From: Galaxea fascicularis
Taxonomy: Eukaryota > Cnidaria > Anthozoa > Scleractinia > Euphylliidae
Reading direction: 5' to 3'
DNA: 64,000 nt
NCBI GenBank assembly: GCA_948470475.1
Contig: OX419338.1
Span: 8,677,705-8,741,704, forward strand
Position 1 is the first letter of the stretch. Each line of letters opens with the position of its first letter. The notes under the pieces were generated by a model. It saw only the letters and a program-made list of their open reading frames with translations. It had not been told where the DNA came from and ran no database searches. The position numbers and the translations under genes are program-made. This document shows, piece after piece, positions 35,020-44,841 of the stretch.

Positions 35020-36695
35020 ATGGCCTCAAGAGATGGACCTCGCGCTAGTGGTACGGATGGCTCAGACTTCACACACAGACAACGTGTAGCTTCCCATTAC
35101 AAGGAGAGCGTTCAGTGGAAAGCAAAATTAAAGGCCTGCCTGTGCTTTCATTTGTTTCTTAACGTCTGTTTTGGGGCTTGGATTGCCGCAACTTACAGTG
35201 GGTGAGTTGAGGGAAATAATCATTCTAGAGTGTATCATAATCCCGCCATAATCCATCACGGGCGATATCAAAGTTCAAAGGTTATGCACCAGTCAATAGA
35301 CTTTCCCCTCCCCCCGCCCCCCAAAAAAAGAAAGAAAGAAACTGGGAAATGCGGGGACATTAGCGGCGGGAAAAACAATGTTCGACACTCAATAGTGGGG
35401 TCTTGATAACATCTCCTTCTTCGGTATCTACCCGGTAGGCGGGGACAAGCAAGGGCATTGGCATGAAAATCATTGCTCTGGGCACGGGATTACCCCCTCC
35501 CCCACCATGGAGGGTTTGTATCCACACCCCCCCTCCCTTGGATTTTCCACTGAACGCATTAACCCACAGTGGGGCAGGTATGGGTATTTTCTGAAACTGT
35601 ACATTGACTGGTGCATTGCATACACATGTACCACATTGCATGATACTAAAATTATTTTGACAGTATAAAAGATGCTACTGTGTTCATCATGCCACCTTAT
35701 CTTCAGTGTGTTACAGCTGTGACCCAAATCCTATAATTTTTTTATTTTCATGCTTGCCATTTTTGGATCATGTTATGGAGCGATGGAGCTGTATGAAAAT
35801 CTTTCCTCCTTAGTTTTCACTTACAAACATTGACATTAACCACATCATGCTTCCTCCTTGTCATGCACAAAAATTAGAAATTTATAATGAACCACCCTGT
35901 TCCTTCTCAGGGTTTACAATAAGGCAGGGCATTGCTTAAGCCCGCCGCACACATGAGGAAAGAGCTGAGCAAAATTCCTCACAAGGCAGTTAGCTCAGTA
36001 GTTTCCTCACGTGTGCGGCAAATTTTCGGTGAGAAATTCGCCTCACGAGGCCGTGAGGACAATATCAAACATGTTTGATATTTTCCTCATCGCCTCGCGA
36101 GGCAAATTTCTCATGTTTGATATTGTCCTCACAGCCTTGCAAGGCAAATTTCTCACCGAAAATTTGCCGCACACATGGGGAAACGGCTGAGCTAACTGCC
36201 TCACGAGGAATTTTGCTCAGCTCTTTCCTCAAGTGTGGGGCGGGCTTTAAGATGTGCACTACCTGTTTGACTTTAGACTAAATGTCTTCACTTCTGGACA
36301 GCTTCATATTTATCCTTAACCAGTACTTCCTTTTTTGTCACAGATTTGCAAAAGCAGAGCCATATCTCTGGGAAGTGGCGTGGTTACTAAGCATCATTCC
36401 CGCAGTAGTAGGGCTTGCCAGCATTCCAAAGAACAATATAAAACAGATGTATGCTAGTGCATGTGGAATTTTGCTAATGGGAGTTGGTCCACTCACATAT
36501 GGTACCTGTGCTATGGTACAAGATATCTTTTTCAATGTTCGTCAAGGAAGAGCCCCAGCCACAGACGCATGGCAAAATGCTCCAATAAAAATGGCAGCTG
36601 TAGCATTTGTTATTCAGTTTCATGGCATCAGCTTGTACTACGCAAACAAACTGGTCAGTGCTTGGAGTTCCAAGGGAGAGAAGAAGACATCATGA
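35020..36695 (+). CDS. JAGN1: Protein jagunal homolog 1
   Basis: ER membrane protein of the early secretory pathway. Two exons, 35020-35201 and 36344-36695, joined GG|A (Gly): 534 nt, 177 aa (human 183). The N-terminus MASRDGPRASGTDGSDF is nearly identical to human MASRAGPRAAGTDGSDF. Four hydrophobic segments are visible: LKACLCFHLFLNVCFGAWIA, WEVAWLLSIIPAVVGLASIP, ACGILLMGVGPLTYGTCAM and IKMAAVAFVIQFHGISLYY. The C-terminus KKTS fits a KKXX ER-retrieval signal. The gene is divergent from SON. Intron 1 contains a nested palindrome. Confidence 0.96.
35932..36250. repeat. Nested ~320-bp palindrome in JAGN1 intron
   Basis: The outer arms CCCGCCGCACACATGAGGAA (35941) and its inverse ending near 36247 enclose further inverted blocks: GAGCTGAGCAAAATTCCTC/GAGGAATTTTGCTCAGCTC, CAAATTTTCGGTGAGAAATT/GAGAAATTTGCC-type mirrors, and ATATCAAACATGTTTGATAT near the centre. 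The sequence is palindromic at several scales. No ORF of note. Confidence 0.85.
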
Positions 36696-37100
36696 GAAAT
36701 TTAGATCAGTGAAATCCAAAGTAACACAGTCATTATCCGTATCATTCAAAAGATCTCTCACCAGCAATAGTTGAGTGAGAAGTGCAACACTTAAACATTT
36801 TGTTTTGCCATCAAACTGACTCCTGACCTTACTTGTAGCTTGTATCACACTGAATCCAGTCTTCTTTTCCCCCAGTTCTTAAATGCAATATTTTTCCTTG
36901 CAAAACAAGTTACAAAGAAGGGGTGTAACATGCACAAGAACTTGCTTCATGTACATGCAGCTCTAATTAGAAATTAAGACTCAACCATTCAGTAGTGCCT
37001 TGAATCGTCATGGCAGATGTTCAAGTACCCTGTGAAATTTAGTTTAAAATGGTGATATCCACATGTTGCGATTGCTAGATTTCAGTTCATTCTTGATTAT
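36696..37100. other. JAGN1 3' flank, no feature seen
   Basis: Probable 3' UTR and intergenic sequence. No open frame or repeat structure that I can support. Confidence 0.4.
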
Positions 37101-37402
37101 ATAATAATAATAATTATAATAATAATAATAATAACAATAACTTTATTTAAGTCTCAAATCGTTCTAGCTGAACACAAATGTTCTACTAATTGGGGAGACT
37201 GTGAATCTAATGAACTCTAAATCAAATCAAATGTTGGTTTTTGAGGAGAGGGGAAAACTGGAGTACCCAGAGAAAAACCTCTCAGAGCAGAGTAGAGAAC
37301 CAACAAACTCAGCCCACTTATGACGCCAAGAGCGGGAATCAAACCTGGGACACATTGGTGGAAGGGAGCACTCTCACCACTGCACCAACCCTGCTCCCCT
37401 TA
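37101..37402 (-). mobile_element. tRNA-derived SINE with (ATT)n tail
   Basis: Read on the minus strand it starts GGGGAGCAGGGTTGGTGCAG at 37400, with an A-box-like TGGTGCAGTGG and a B-box-like GGTTTGATTCC (about 37335-37345). The body then ends in (ATT)n/(AAT)n at 37101-37140. The pol III internal promoter boxes with a simple-repeat tail are diagnostic of a SINE. The A and B boxes carry substitutions, so it is an old copy. Confidence 0.8.
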
Positions 37403-39212
37403 ATTATCATGTTTTTATGGTCTGTCATTTGTTGACAAAATGATTAAAGACCGCACTAAAAGACACTAAAATTAGCTGTGTCCTAAAGGTCAGAGTTTGT
37501 GTTATTGAAATGTGTAGCAAAGGCTGGTTTTCACAGCACATAAATTAATTCATGAGCAAAAACATAAGAACAAACCCACTTACTTGTCTAATGCTGTTTT
37601 CACCAGTAACATGCTTGACATAAGCGTAATAACAAGAAAAACGGAACTGTTTGTTTTTTCTGCTGTTTTCACATGCACTTTTACTTATGCCTATGCTTGT
37701 GCTTATGCGAAAATGGACCTTTTGTTTTTACTCTTGCCAGTTTTTGCTTACCTTCTATTAAAACAAGACAGCCGTTTATCCATAAAAACATACAGCCAAC
37801 AGGAATGGCTTGTTTATTACTCAAAACTATTTTTTTGCAGAAAGTAAGATACTCTGTGTGGTATATCGCATGCAAGAAGGAATGTTGAAGGCCTGTTCAG
37901 ATGAACTAATATTACATGTGGAAGATTTCAAGAGGTTTGAATGCCTCTAGAATAAATTAATAGGTACAAATGCAATAACAAAATTCTTTAATTATTATAT
38001 CTCTCAGTTAGTGGACACACTGTGATTGGTTGGTTTTGCAGGCCATATTCTATTGTAAGGCCCATTTAATTGGAAAGTTCCCTTTCCCGTGTGCCCAATT
38101 AACCTTAGATATAATTAAAATATTAAATATCTTACCAGTTACCACATTTTCTCGGTTTCTGCAATAAGTTACAAATCCTTGTCTTTTCTTGTTAACTCAG
38201 AGAAAAAAAAAACTCAGTTGGAAACCATAACTTTCAGTATGAGCCTCAAACTCTCTAGATGAACAAAGAACCGTGTTTAACTTATTTCAATCACATATAA
38301 AGAGTAATCTGTACATTATTATTTTACCACAACTAATGGCAGTGTCAATTTTGAAATCTGTTTGTAAATTCTGTCAAAGCTATAAAAAATTATTGTGGAC
38401 TCTGCCAACATTCTTTACTGAAAATACAGAGAAGAAAATAAGCTATCTTGGATATCTTGCAAATATTTAAGAGCTCCTTCTATTTATAGTACGTGTGGAT
38501 AGCCGATTTACAGGTTTCCAAGATAACCTGTTATTGTGGTCACCCTAAAACGCTTTTCCTAACATCCTGCAAAACATTACACGTTTCCATTAGACTAAGT
38601 AAAACTTTGTAACATTAAACCAGGCACGGATCAAGGTGAATTTTCACCCCCCCCCCCCCCACCCTTGGGAAGTATTGATCCGGAGTTCGCTGAGTTGAAC
38701 CACACACTTCAGATCTGATTTTAACGACTGATTTATTCCACTGAAGCATGCGGTGAAAACTACAAAATTACAAAATTACGCGTTACGCAACGAAATAGCT
38801 ACAAACAGGGGAATCTATACGAATCCATCAACAAACGAAATATGAGCGACAAAAGATGAGCTTAAGTTAACTTACGTTCTTATCAGACCTCAAACACCTC
38901 AACCAGGCTTTGGTTCAATTACATTATTACAAAAATTCCCCCCCCCCCCCCCCATTGCAAAGTCCTGGATCCACGTCTGTAAGTGTGTTGATAAAATGTT
39001 TCTTGGTTGGTCACCGTTAAGGCATACTACATTGCAAGTGATTTCGCAAACAAAAAAGGTTAATAAATCATGAATCTAGATTGAACATATGTAGTATGGT
39101 ACCTAGTTGCAATAAGGAAATAAGTCAAGGCAATGTGGTGGTACACACAACATTGTCTCTTCTTTCAGCCTACCAAACATCTCCTTCAATATTGAGACAA
39201 ATCCTCAAAAAA
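37403..39212. other. Intergenic stretch, low-complexity only
   Basis: No gene is supported. Two poly-C tracts are present, at about 38647-38660 and 38939-38953. Confidence 0.45.
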
Positions 39213-39213
39213 T

Positions 39214-39222
39214 AATTTTATT
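39214..39222 (-). terminator. Polyadenylation signal of IRAK1BP1
   Basis: AATAAA on the minus strand (TTTATT within ATTTTATTTTG) about 30 nt after the stop codon of IRAK1BP1. Position and orientation fit a short 3' UTR. Confidence 0.5.
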
Positions 39223-39249
39223 TTGTGTTCTAAAACTAAATACAATTTT

Positions 39250-40789
39250 CTACTTTCTTTTGTGAGCTTTGGTCGCTTTTTCTTTAATCTCAAATACAAT
39301 AAAAATCTTAACATTGACTGTCACTGTTGCAAGAGCAACATTTTGTTGAAATGTCAGTTTTTCTTCATAGTGCATGGTCTCCGTATTTGTTCCAACAAAC
39401 TCATTGTAATGCTCTTCCCGTATAAGAACAGGTGGACCCAGAGACTGGTTAAACATTTGAACAACCTCCAGTGCTTTGTTCTTTGCATTTCTTACTGCAC
39501 AGACACAAGCTTGTCGTCTGAAAACAAAACACAATTCAAAACTGTTACTTCGACTGGACATCTTGTTGGAAAAAATGCCATCCAGTAAGCTCTGTTGATA
39601 AGAGCTCCTGAGCTTGCTGAGCAGAGGGTGGTGAGTTTAAACCACATTCCATTTTGGCCAGTAGGTTTTGTATTTCACTAGCCCTTTTGGCCAGTGAAAA
39701 TGTTAGCACAAAACATGTGCACTAGCCACTTGGGTAGTAAGCTGAAAAGTTAGTCACAAGTCCTGACATGGAAATATCTTTTCAGTGTACAAAAACTTGA
39801 GCATCATAAATACCTATATTTCTCATTTTTAAATTTCTTGGGGACCACCATTTTGGATTTTATGATGTAAATTGGTTGCAGCCATTATTAATCACAAAAG
39901 ATTTTCTGCTTCATTAACTTCCAATAATGTCATTGATGTAATTGGTCAATGAAGTTGTGAAGTGATTGGTCGACTGTCAGTTTAAGCCAAGTTTTCAATA
40001 GCTGTGAAGACTGTAAACAGTGATTGGTATGTACGGTATCCATCCACGAACTAGACTCACCCAGATGATCATACTTCTGATCACTTGGTTATAATATACA
40101 TGTAAAATGTTGTTGCTGTTGGTCCTAACACTCCTACTGGAGCAGCGTTAACACCACATGTAAGAGCTTTGAAATGGGAGCCGTACAAGATGGCATCTTT
40201 GTCAGATTATTTCTTTTCCGTTCTGAAAATGGCTGTTTATCAGACTGAAACATTATTTACATGTACTTTTGAAATGAAAATAATTAAGGTGCTAATGAAA
40301 ATGACACTGCAAACCCATTGGGCCATAAAATGAATTAATTATCTGAAGTTATGCATCTGCAGCAAAACATACCTTAAAGAATCGAGCTTGCTTGGTGTAT
40401 GATAGAGCACAGCACTTGATACCTTGACTGTCTCATCAAGTTTTTCCACCAACAGATTGCACACTTGTTCACACTTGGAAAAGTCACTAAACTCTACAAC
40501 CACTTCAACTTCCATCTGATATAACTTTTCAACTCTGTTCAAAGATTTATGGATTTTAAAGTCCTTGATGTGATAAGATTTCAAGGTCTGTAGCACATAA
40601 TCCACTCGGCGATTCACACTGGCTTTAACCTCCTCAACAGATTCCTGCAGGAAAAAGACTGAAATGAACTTAGAATTCTCTGAACTATACTAAAACAATA
40701 CCATACCACAATATAATGACAAAGAAGGTAGATTAAACGTAGATTAAAAAGTCAACAGTTATTCATTATTATTCTTTCCAGTTGCTTAA

Positions 40790-40820
<31 letters not shown>

Positions 40821-40967
40821 ACTTGCATCTACAACCGCAGTACAAATATGAATTATTTCATATATACTTCACATCACTTCACTGTGCGGGAAACTATGAA
40901 CTCAAAATTGACCTCGCTCCCAATGTGTGGCTTCATAGCTCAGTTGGTAGAGCATCGCACCGGTATC

Positions 40968-41001
<34 letters not shown>

Positions 41002-41036
41002 TGATTTGTTCAGGCTTCTTCTTTCCAGTTGCTTAA

Positions 41037-41067
<31 letters not shown>

Positions 41068-41283
41068 ACTTGCATCTACAACCGCAGTACAAATATGAAT
41101 TATTTCATATATACTTCACATCACTTCACTGTGCGGGAAACTATGAACTCAAAATTGACCTCGCTCCCAATGTGTGGCTTCATAGCTCAGTTGGTAGAGC
41201 ATCGCACCAGTATCGCGGAGGTCACGGGTTCGAATCCCGTTGTAGCCCTGATTTTTTCAGGCTTCTTCTTTCCAGTTGCTTAA

Positions 41284-41314
<31 letters not shown>

Positions 41315-43923
41315 ACTTGCAGTTATTCATTACTCACAACAACTATGTTTATCGGATTTCAATTTCATTTAATTTAATCAAAAATGGAAACATTTCCACA
41401 CAGTCCCATACATTAATTATACATGCATCATTGTCATACTAACCCTGTTCTGAAAACGAATAGAGTTTGAGTCACAAAATGCAGGTATAATGAAAGTATA
41501 TATGGGGCTGTGTGGAAATCTTGTCTCAAAATTTATTGATTATCAATTTTATTGGTGACCAGAAGTCCACGTACAATATCATCCTGACATGAATAATCGA
41601 TGAAATTGATAATCAATAGCAATAAATGGAACTCGATAATATTAATCAATAATTGATTAATCAATATTGATATTGGAAATTGATGACAAATCGATGGGCA
41701 AAGATTTGTAATTTCATAAGTTAGTAGCCTGCGAATACAGCCGCCTCTCGTCACTCCTGGCCCCCGAGGGGCGTTTCGCGAGAGAGACGTCTGCGATTTA
41801 CAGCCAGAAATTCCATACTTTTGACGTAAATCTGTCCTGAATCTGGTCAAGAGCGCTGATTGGTTCCCCCCATGATTTGCATAATTAAGAATTATAAATA
41901 TGCAAAATGTTCAAGTAAAATGGGGTTGGAAGGCTTGCACGACTCCTGTTCACGTGTTCACCGCTTCTATCTCAGTTCTATTGACCAATTTAGCTTCTTT
42001 CTTGTTTTAAGTGGGGCAACACAGTGGTTTAGAGGATAACATGATGGTGATAGTGATTGAAACGGCCATGTGCTTAAATGTCGCATGCTATGTATTTTGA
42101 TAGCAAAGGTCATTTCTGGGTTTAAATTCTGCATTAATTTTATCGCCTGTTTGTTTTGACCCTTGTTGTTTCTGTTTAGCGACTGTGGTCCTTTACATGC
42201 CATCTGAAGCATTTTGTCTAGCTTTGGTTTGGCTCGTTTCAGTGCGTTCGGTGACAGTACAGCCTCTCTCTTGTTATCAAGAATAGGAAGTTAAGCCGCG
42301 TAATATGATAATCTTTATCTTGCAGTGTTTGTACATTACCGGGCCCGGTTATTTGGTTTTGTAGTAAGAAGTTGTGTTTCTTTTGCGGCTATTCGTCTCT
42401 TTATCCTTTCTTTAGTATTGTAGCTTCTTAGAGAGCTATGCAACACATGAAATTGAGCGCCAAAATCCGCTCTAATTACAGCTGTGTCTTTGTCATCGTT
42501 TCGCTCTGCTCTGTAACTGCGGTTATAGTATTTTCCTCATTTTGCTTTTGCCAGTGGTTTTGGCTGTGTTTGGGTACGCTATTAAATGATAGGCAAGACC
42601 ATGGTTTCGATCCTCCCTTGTGGATCTCATCAGTTGCTGGGAATGGCTTGAGTAATAGAGTTGCTCTTTAGGCAACGTCATCGTCTTTGTGTGAGAATGG
42701 CAAAGCATTCTGTTTGGCGTTAGAGTTTGCTTGTGTTTTTATACCCACTGGGCGGATCGAAAGTACTAGACTTTTATTGGCTATCTAGGTTGCCAACTGT
42801 GAAATGCAGTTTTCGATCCCTTCCTGTCTGAAGCTAGCACACGTTTTTGCTTTTGCGACACTGAATGCAAGTTTCCTGCATATTCAAAAGATTCACATGA
42901 TCCGCCATTTTGATCTCATGTAGTAATTTATGCAACGTGGCTTGTTCATCATTATAATTATACGAAATTAGCACTATATGAGTACGTCATCAGTATGGAA
43001 TTTCTGGCTGTAAATCGCAGACGTCTCTCTCGTGAAACGCCCCTCGGGGGCCGGGAGCGTTGAGAGACGGCTGTATTCGCAGGCTAATAAGTTAGGTCAA
43101 CAAGAAAATTCTTTTACAGAAAAATATGATGAATTGTGTCAAGATTTCCACACAGCCCTATACATTAATTATACAAACATGCATTTTGTGTGTTATGACA
43201 GTGATGCATGTATAATAAATTTCATGTTTGGGGCTGTGTGGAAATCTTTCCTAAAATGTAATAATTTTATTACTACAGTCGCACTTGTCAACAACAACAA
43301 CTTTTTCTTCTTTTGAGCATCGAATCACTTGCTTACTTCAACAGCAAAAGGGCACTGATAGTCAAAATAACCTGGCACATCAACAGTCGCGTGTGCGGCC
43401 ACGAGCAGAACTGGTAGTAGTACTGGGCTCGACAGCAAACGACAGTCAATATTAGCAGTTTGAAGGCTCAAGCGGGAGATAATCGATTGATCATCGATCG
43501 GCCGATACCAATCGATAACAATTAACTGTTTGTCATCGATTCTTATCGATTGATCGACTGGACTGCCAAGTATAATTACAAATGCAGAAGTAGTAAACTT
43601 ACGATAAACCCAAATACGTGCAGCTCGATATACCTTGTTCTGTGAAATTCTCTCCTCTATGCTCTTCTTCTTCTTCATCGAAAAGAAAATATAAACAAGG
43701 AAGGACTTACTTTCGCATTGGTGCAGACAATGGACACCCTAGCTTTGTCAGGTGGAAGACTAACTTCTCCGCTTTCCGTCAACTGAATCTGTCGTCGGTT
43801 ATCAGACACTCCTCCATGTTCACGCTCCGGTTTCGCGTCATTTTCACCTTCATTTTCACCCAAAGAGGTGAACTGAGCGAACACCTGAGCTGGACTATGT
43901 TTCGTTGATTGTAACCGGCTCAT
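39250..43923 (-). CDS. IRAK1BP1: IRAK1-binding protein 1 homolog (SIMPL domain)
   Basis: Member of the SIMPL/DUF541 family; the vertebrate protein acts with IRAK1 in TNF/NF-kappaB signalling. Three exons: 43711-43923, 40373-40644, 39250-39517 (753 nt, 250 aa; human 260). The start is the first ATG (MSRLQSTKHSPAQVFAQ); the frame is open but ATG-less for 14 codons upstream. Matches to the human protein: SGEVSLPPDKARVSI, RRVDYVLQTLKSYHIKD, VEKLYQMEVEVVVEFSDFSK, NLLVEKLDETVKVS, and across the last junction LR|RQACVCAVRNAKNKALEV. The C-terminus FEIKEKATKAHKRK is basic like the human nuclear-localisation tail. Intron 1 (40645-43710) contains a tandem tRNA-like repeat, a 1.36-kb transposon and two MITEs. 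Confidence 0.93.
40929..41000 (+). tRNA. tRNA-like sequence 1 (repeat-embedded, Thr-position GGT)
   Basis: 72 nt that fold as a cloverleaf: acceptor GGCTTCA/TGAAGCC (7 of 7), D arm GCTC/GAGC, and T arm ACGGG-TTCGAAT-CCCGT. A box TAGCTCAGTTGG and B box GGTTCGAATCC are consensus. The anticodon loop reads CCGGTAT (anticodon position GGT), with C instead of the invariant T at position 33 and a mismatch closing the stem. It is embedded in a repeat unit and is probably a SINE-type pol III promoter rather than a working tRNA. Confidence 0.6.
41176..41247 (+). tRNA. tRNA-like sequence 2 (repeat-embedded, Thr-position AGT)
   Basis: Second copy in the tandem repeat. It differs from the first in the anticodon loop (CCAGTAT, anticodon position AGT) and in the 3' acceptor strand (TGTAGCC, which breaks one pair). 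C33 is again present. Probably a tRNA-derived repeat, not a functional gene. Confidence 0.5.
41392..41519. mobile_element. 128-bp MITE, TIR ATTTCCACACAG
   Basis: Starts ATTTCCACACAGTCCCATAC and ends GGGGCTGTGTGGAAAT, its inverse. A second copy with the same ends lies at 43144-43245. Both are in IRAK1BP1 intron 1. Confidence 0.75.
41716..43095. mobile_element. 1.36-kb TIR transposon with 9-bp TSD (MULE-like)
   Basis: The element proper is 41725-43086. It starts TAGCCTGCGAATACAGCCG and ends with the inverse CGGCTGTATTCGCAGGCTA. The terminal repeats extend about 90 bp (to GATTTACAGCCAGAAATTCC). It is bounded by the exact 9-bp direct repeat ATAAGTTAG (41716-41724, 43087-43095). The interior, about 41930-42530, is homologous in inverse orientation to 15295-15895 in the other 9-bp-TSD element, including a shared frame (NLNPEM, MRHLSTW, PLKT.KKLN). 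The terminal sequences of the two elements are different. No transposase. It lies in IRAK1BP1 intron 1. Confidence 0.85.
43144..43245. mobile_element. 102-bp MITE, second copy of the ATTTCCACACAG family
   Basis: ATTTCCACACAGCCCTATAC at the left and GGGGCTGTGTGGAAAT at the right. Same family as 41392-41519, with a shorter centre. Confidence 0.75.
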
Positions 43924-44600
43924 TTCCAAGGAGGCGAAGACCAATATGTCCACCAAGCTTTTCAAATGTTCTCGCGATCAACACTAGCGCCCAGTGCCCC
44001 AGAGTGATTAGTCCCGAGGGAAAAGGGTTCAGAACCCCAACGCTCCCAAGACAAACCCTGAGTCGTGTCGCCAGAGCGTCGCATGAAGACACAAAGAACG
44101 GCCGCGCAGAAGTCTCCGCCCTCCCCACCTGGATCCACGATTATTTCAATCAAAAGCCATAATAGGGCAAGTGATCATGATAATTTGAAATTTTGTATGG
44201 TATTACTACTAAAGTTTAAGACCGTTTCGATCTTTTGCATATCTTTTGGTTGAATTTTATCCTTAATTTAAAATTTTGTTTTCCTTTGTTTTTGTGCATG
44301 GGCACTGTACCCGGCTTTGAAAAAAGGGAAAATAAAGTTTAACCAAGGATAACATTAAACACATAAACAGATCAAAGTTGTATTGCTGTGAGTACTATTT
44401 CGCAGCGAATTCTCCACCTCCTGTCGCATTGTTGCCTAGAAGTTCGCTTTTCGATCCGAGAGTGATCAAGTTTGCTATTTGATCATAACTTTGTACAAGA
44501 GCCGAGGATGATTGGGTATACAAAAAAGTCAATTAGCTGTATAAAAAAGAATCGTGCACAAAACGTACACGAGTAAGTATTAGCTGGGTAGGTAGGAAAA
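43924..44600. other. Intergenic, IRAK1BP1 5' flank and fucosidase 3' flank
   Basis: Should contain the IRAK1BP1 promoter and 5' UTR (immediately above 43923). I see no core element I can defend. No gene. Confidence 0.4.
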
Positions 44601-44601
44601 C

Positions 44602-44607
44602 TTTATT
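44602..44607 (-). terminator. Candidate polyadenylation signal of fucosidase gene
   Basis: AATAAA on the minus strand (TTTATT in ACTTTATTTAG), about 235 nt beyond the stop codon at 44842. The position is plausible but unproven. Confidence 0.3.
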
Positions 44608-44841
44608 TAGACACGCTTCCTCCGTCAACAAAAATGTACAAAGCTGATTTCTACTATCTCAGTCTCCTATCATTTCCCATGGACACCCACTTGGTAGTTC
44701 CTTTACGTAACTGCAAAATCGGCGTATATGCGTGCGATGGCCTTTTGTTTTCAGTTTACACCATAATGAATGATCCTTATCGCTATTCCAGCTAACAGAC
44801 TTCTAATTTTATATCTTTTAACAACTTAAATTACAAGAAAT

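Larger units (their letters stand above)
40756..41332 (+). repeat. Tandem 247-bp repeat (2.2 copies) flanked by 13-bp TSD
   Basis: Units start at 40772, 41019 and 41266 (period exactly 247 bp); the third is cut after 54 bp. The first two differ at very few sites. Each full unit contains one tRNA-like sequence. The block is bounded by the exact 13-bp direct repeat CAGTTATTCATTA at 40756-40768 and 41320-41332, so it integrated as a whole. It lies in IRAK1BP1 intron 1. Diverged relatives of the unit occur on the minus strand at 50520-50880 and 58800-59040. Confidence 0.9.

Noticed and set aside
40929..41247. Two functional tRNA-Thr genes
   Set aside because: C33, a mismatched anticodon stem, GGT/AGT variation between near-identical copies and location in a tandem mobile repeat all argue for tRNA-derived repeats. 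Listed as tRNA-like only.
43318..43678. 117-codon minus-strand ORF
   Set aside because: Rich in ATCGAT repeats (IDDQSI, VIDW), lies in IRAK1BP1 intron 1 and has no homology that I recognise.
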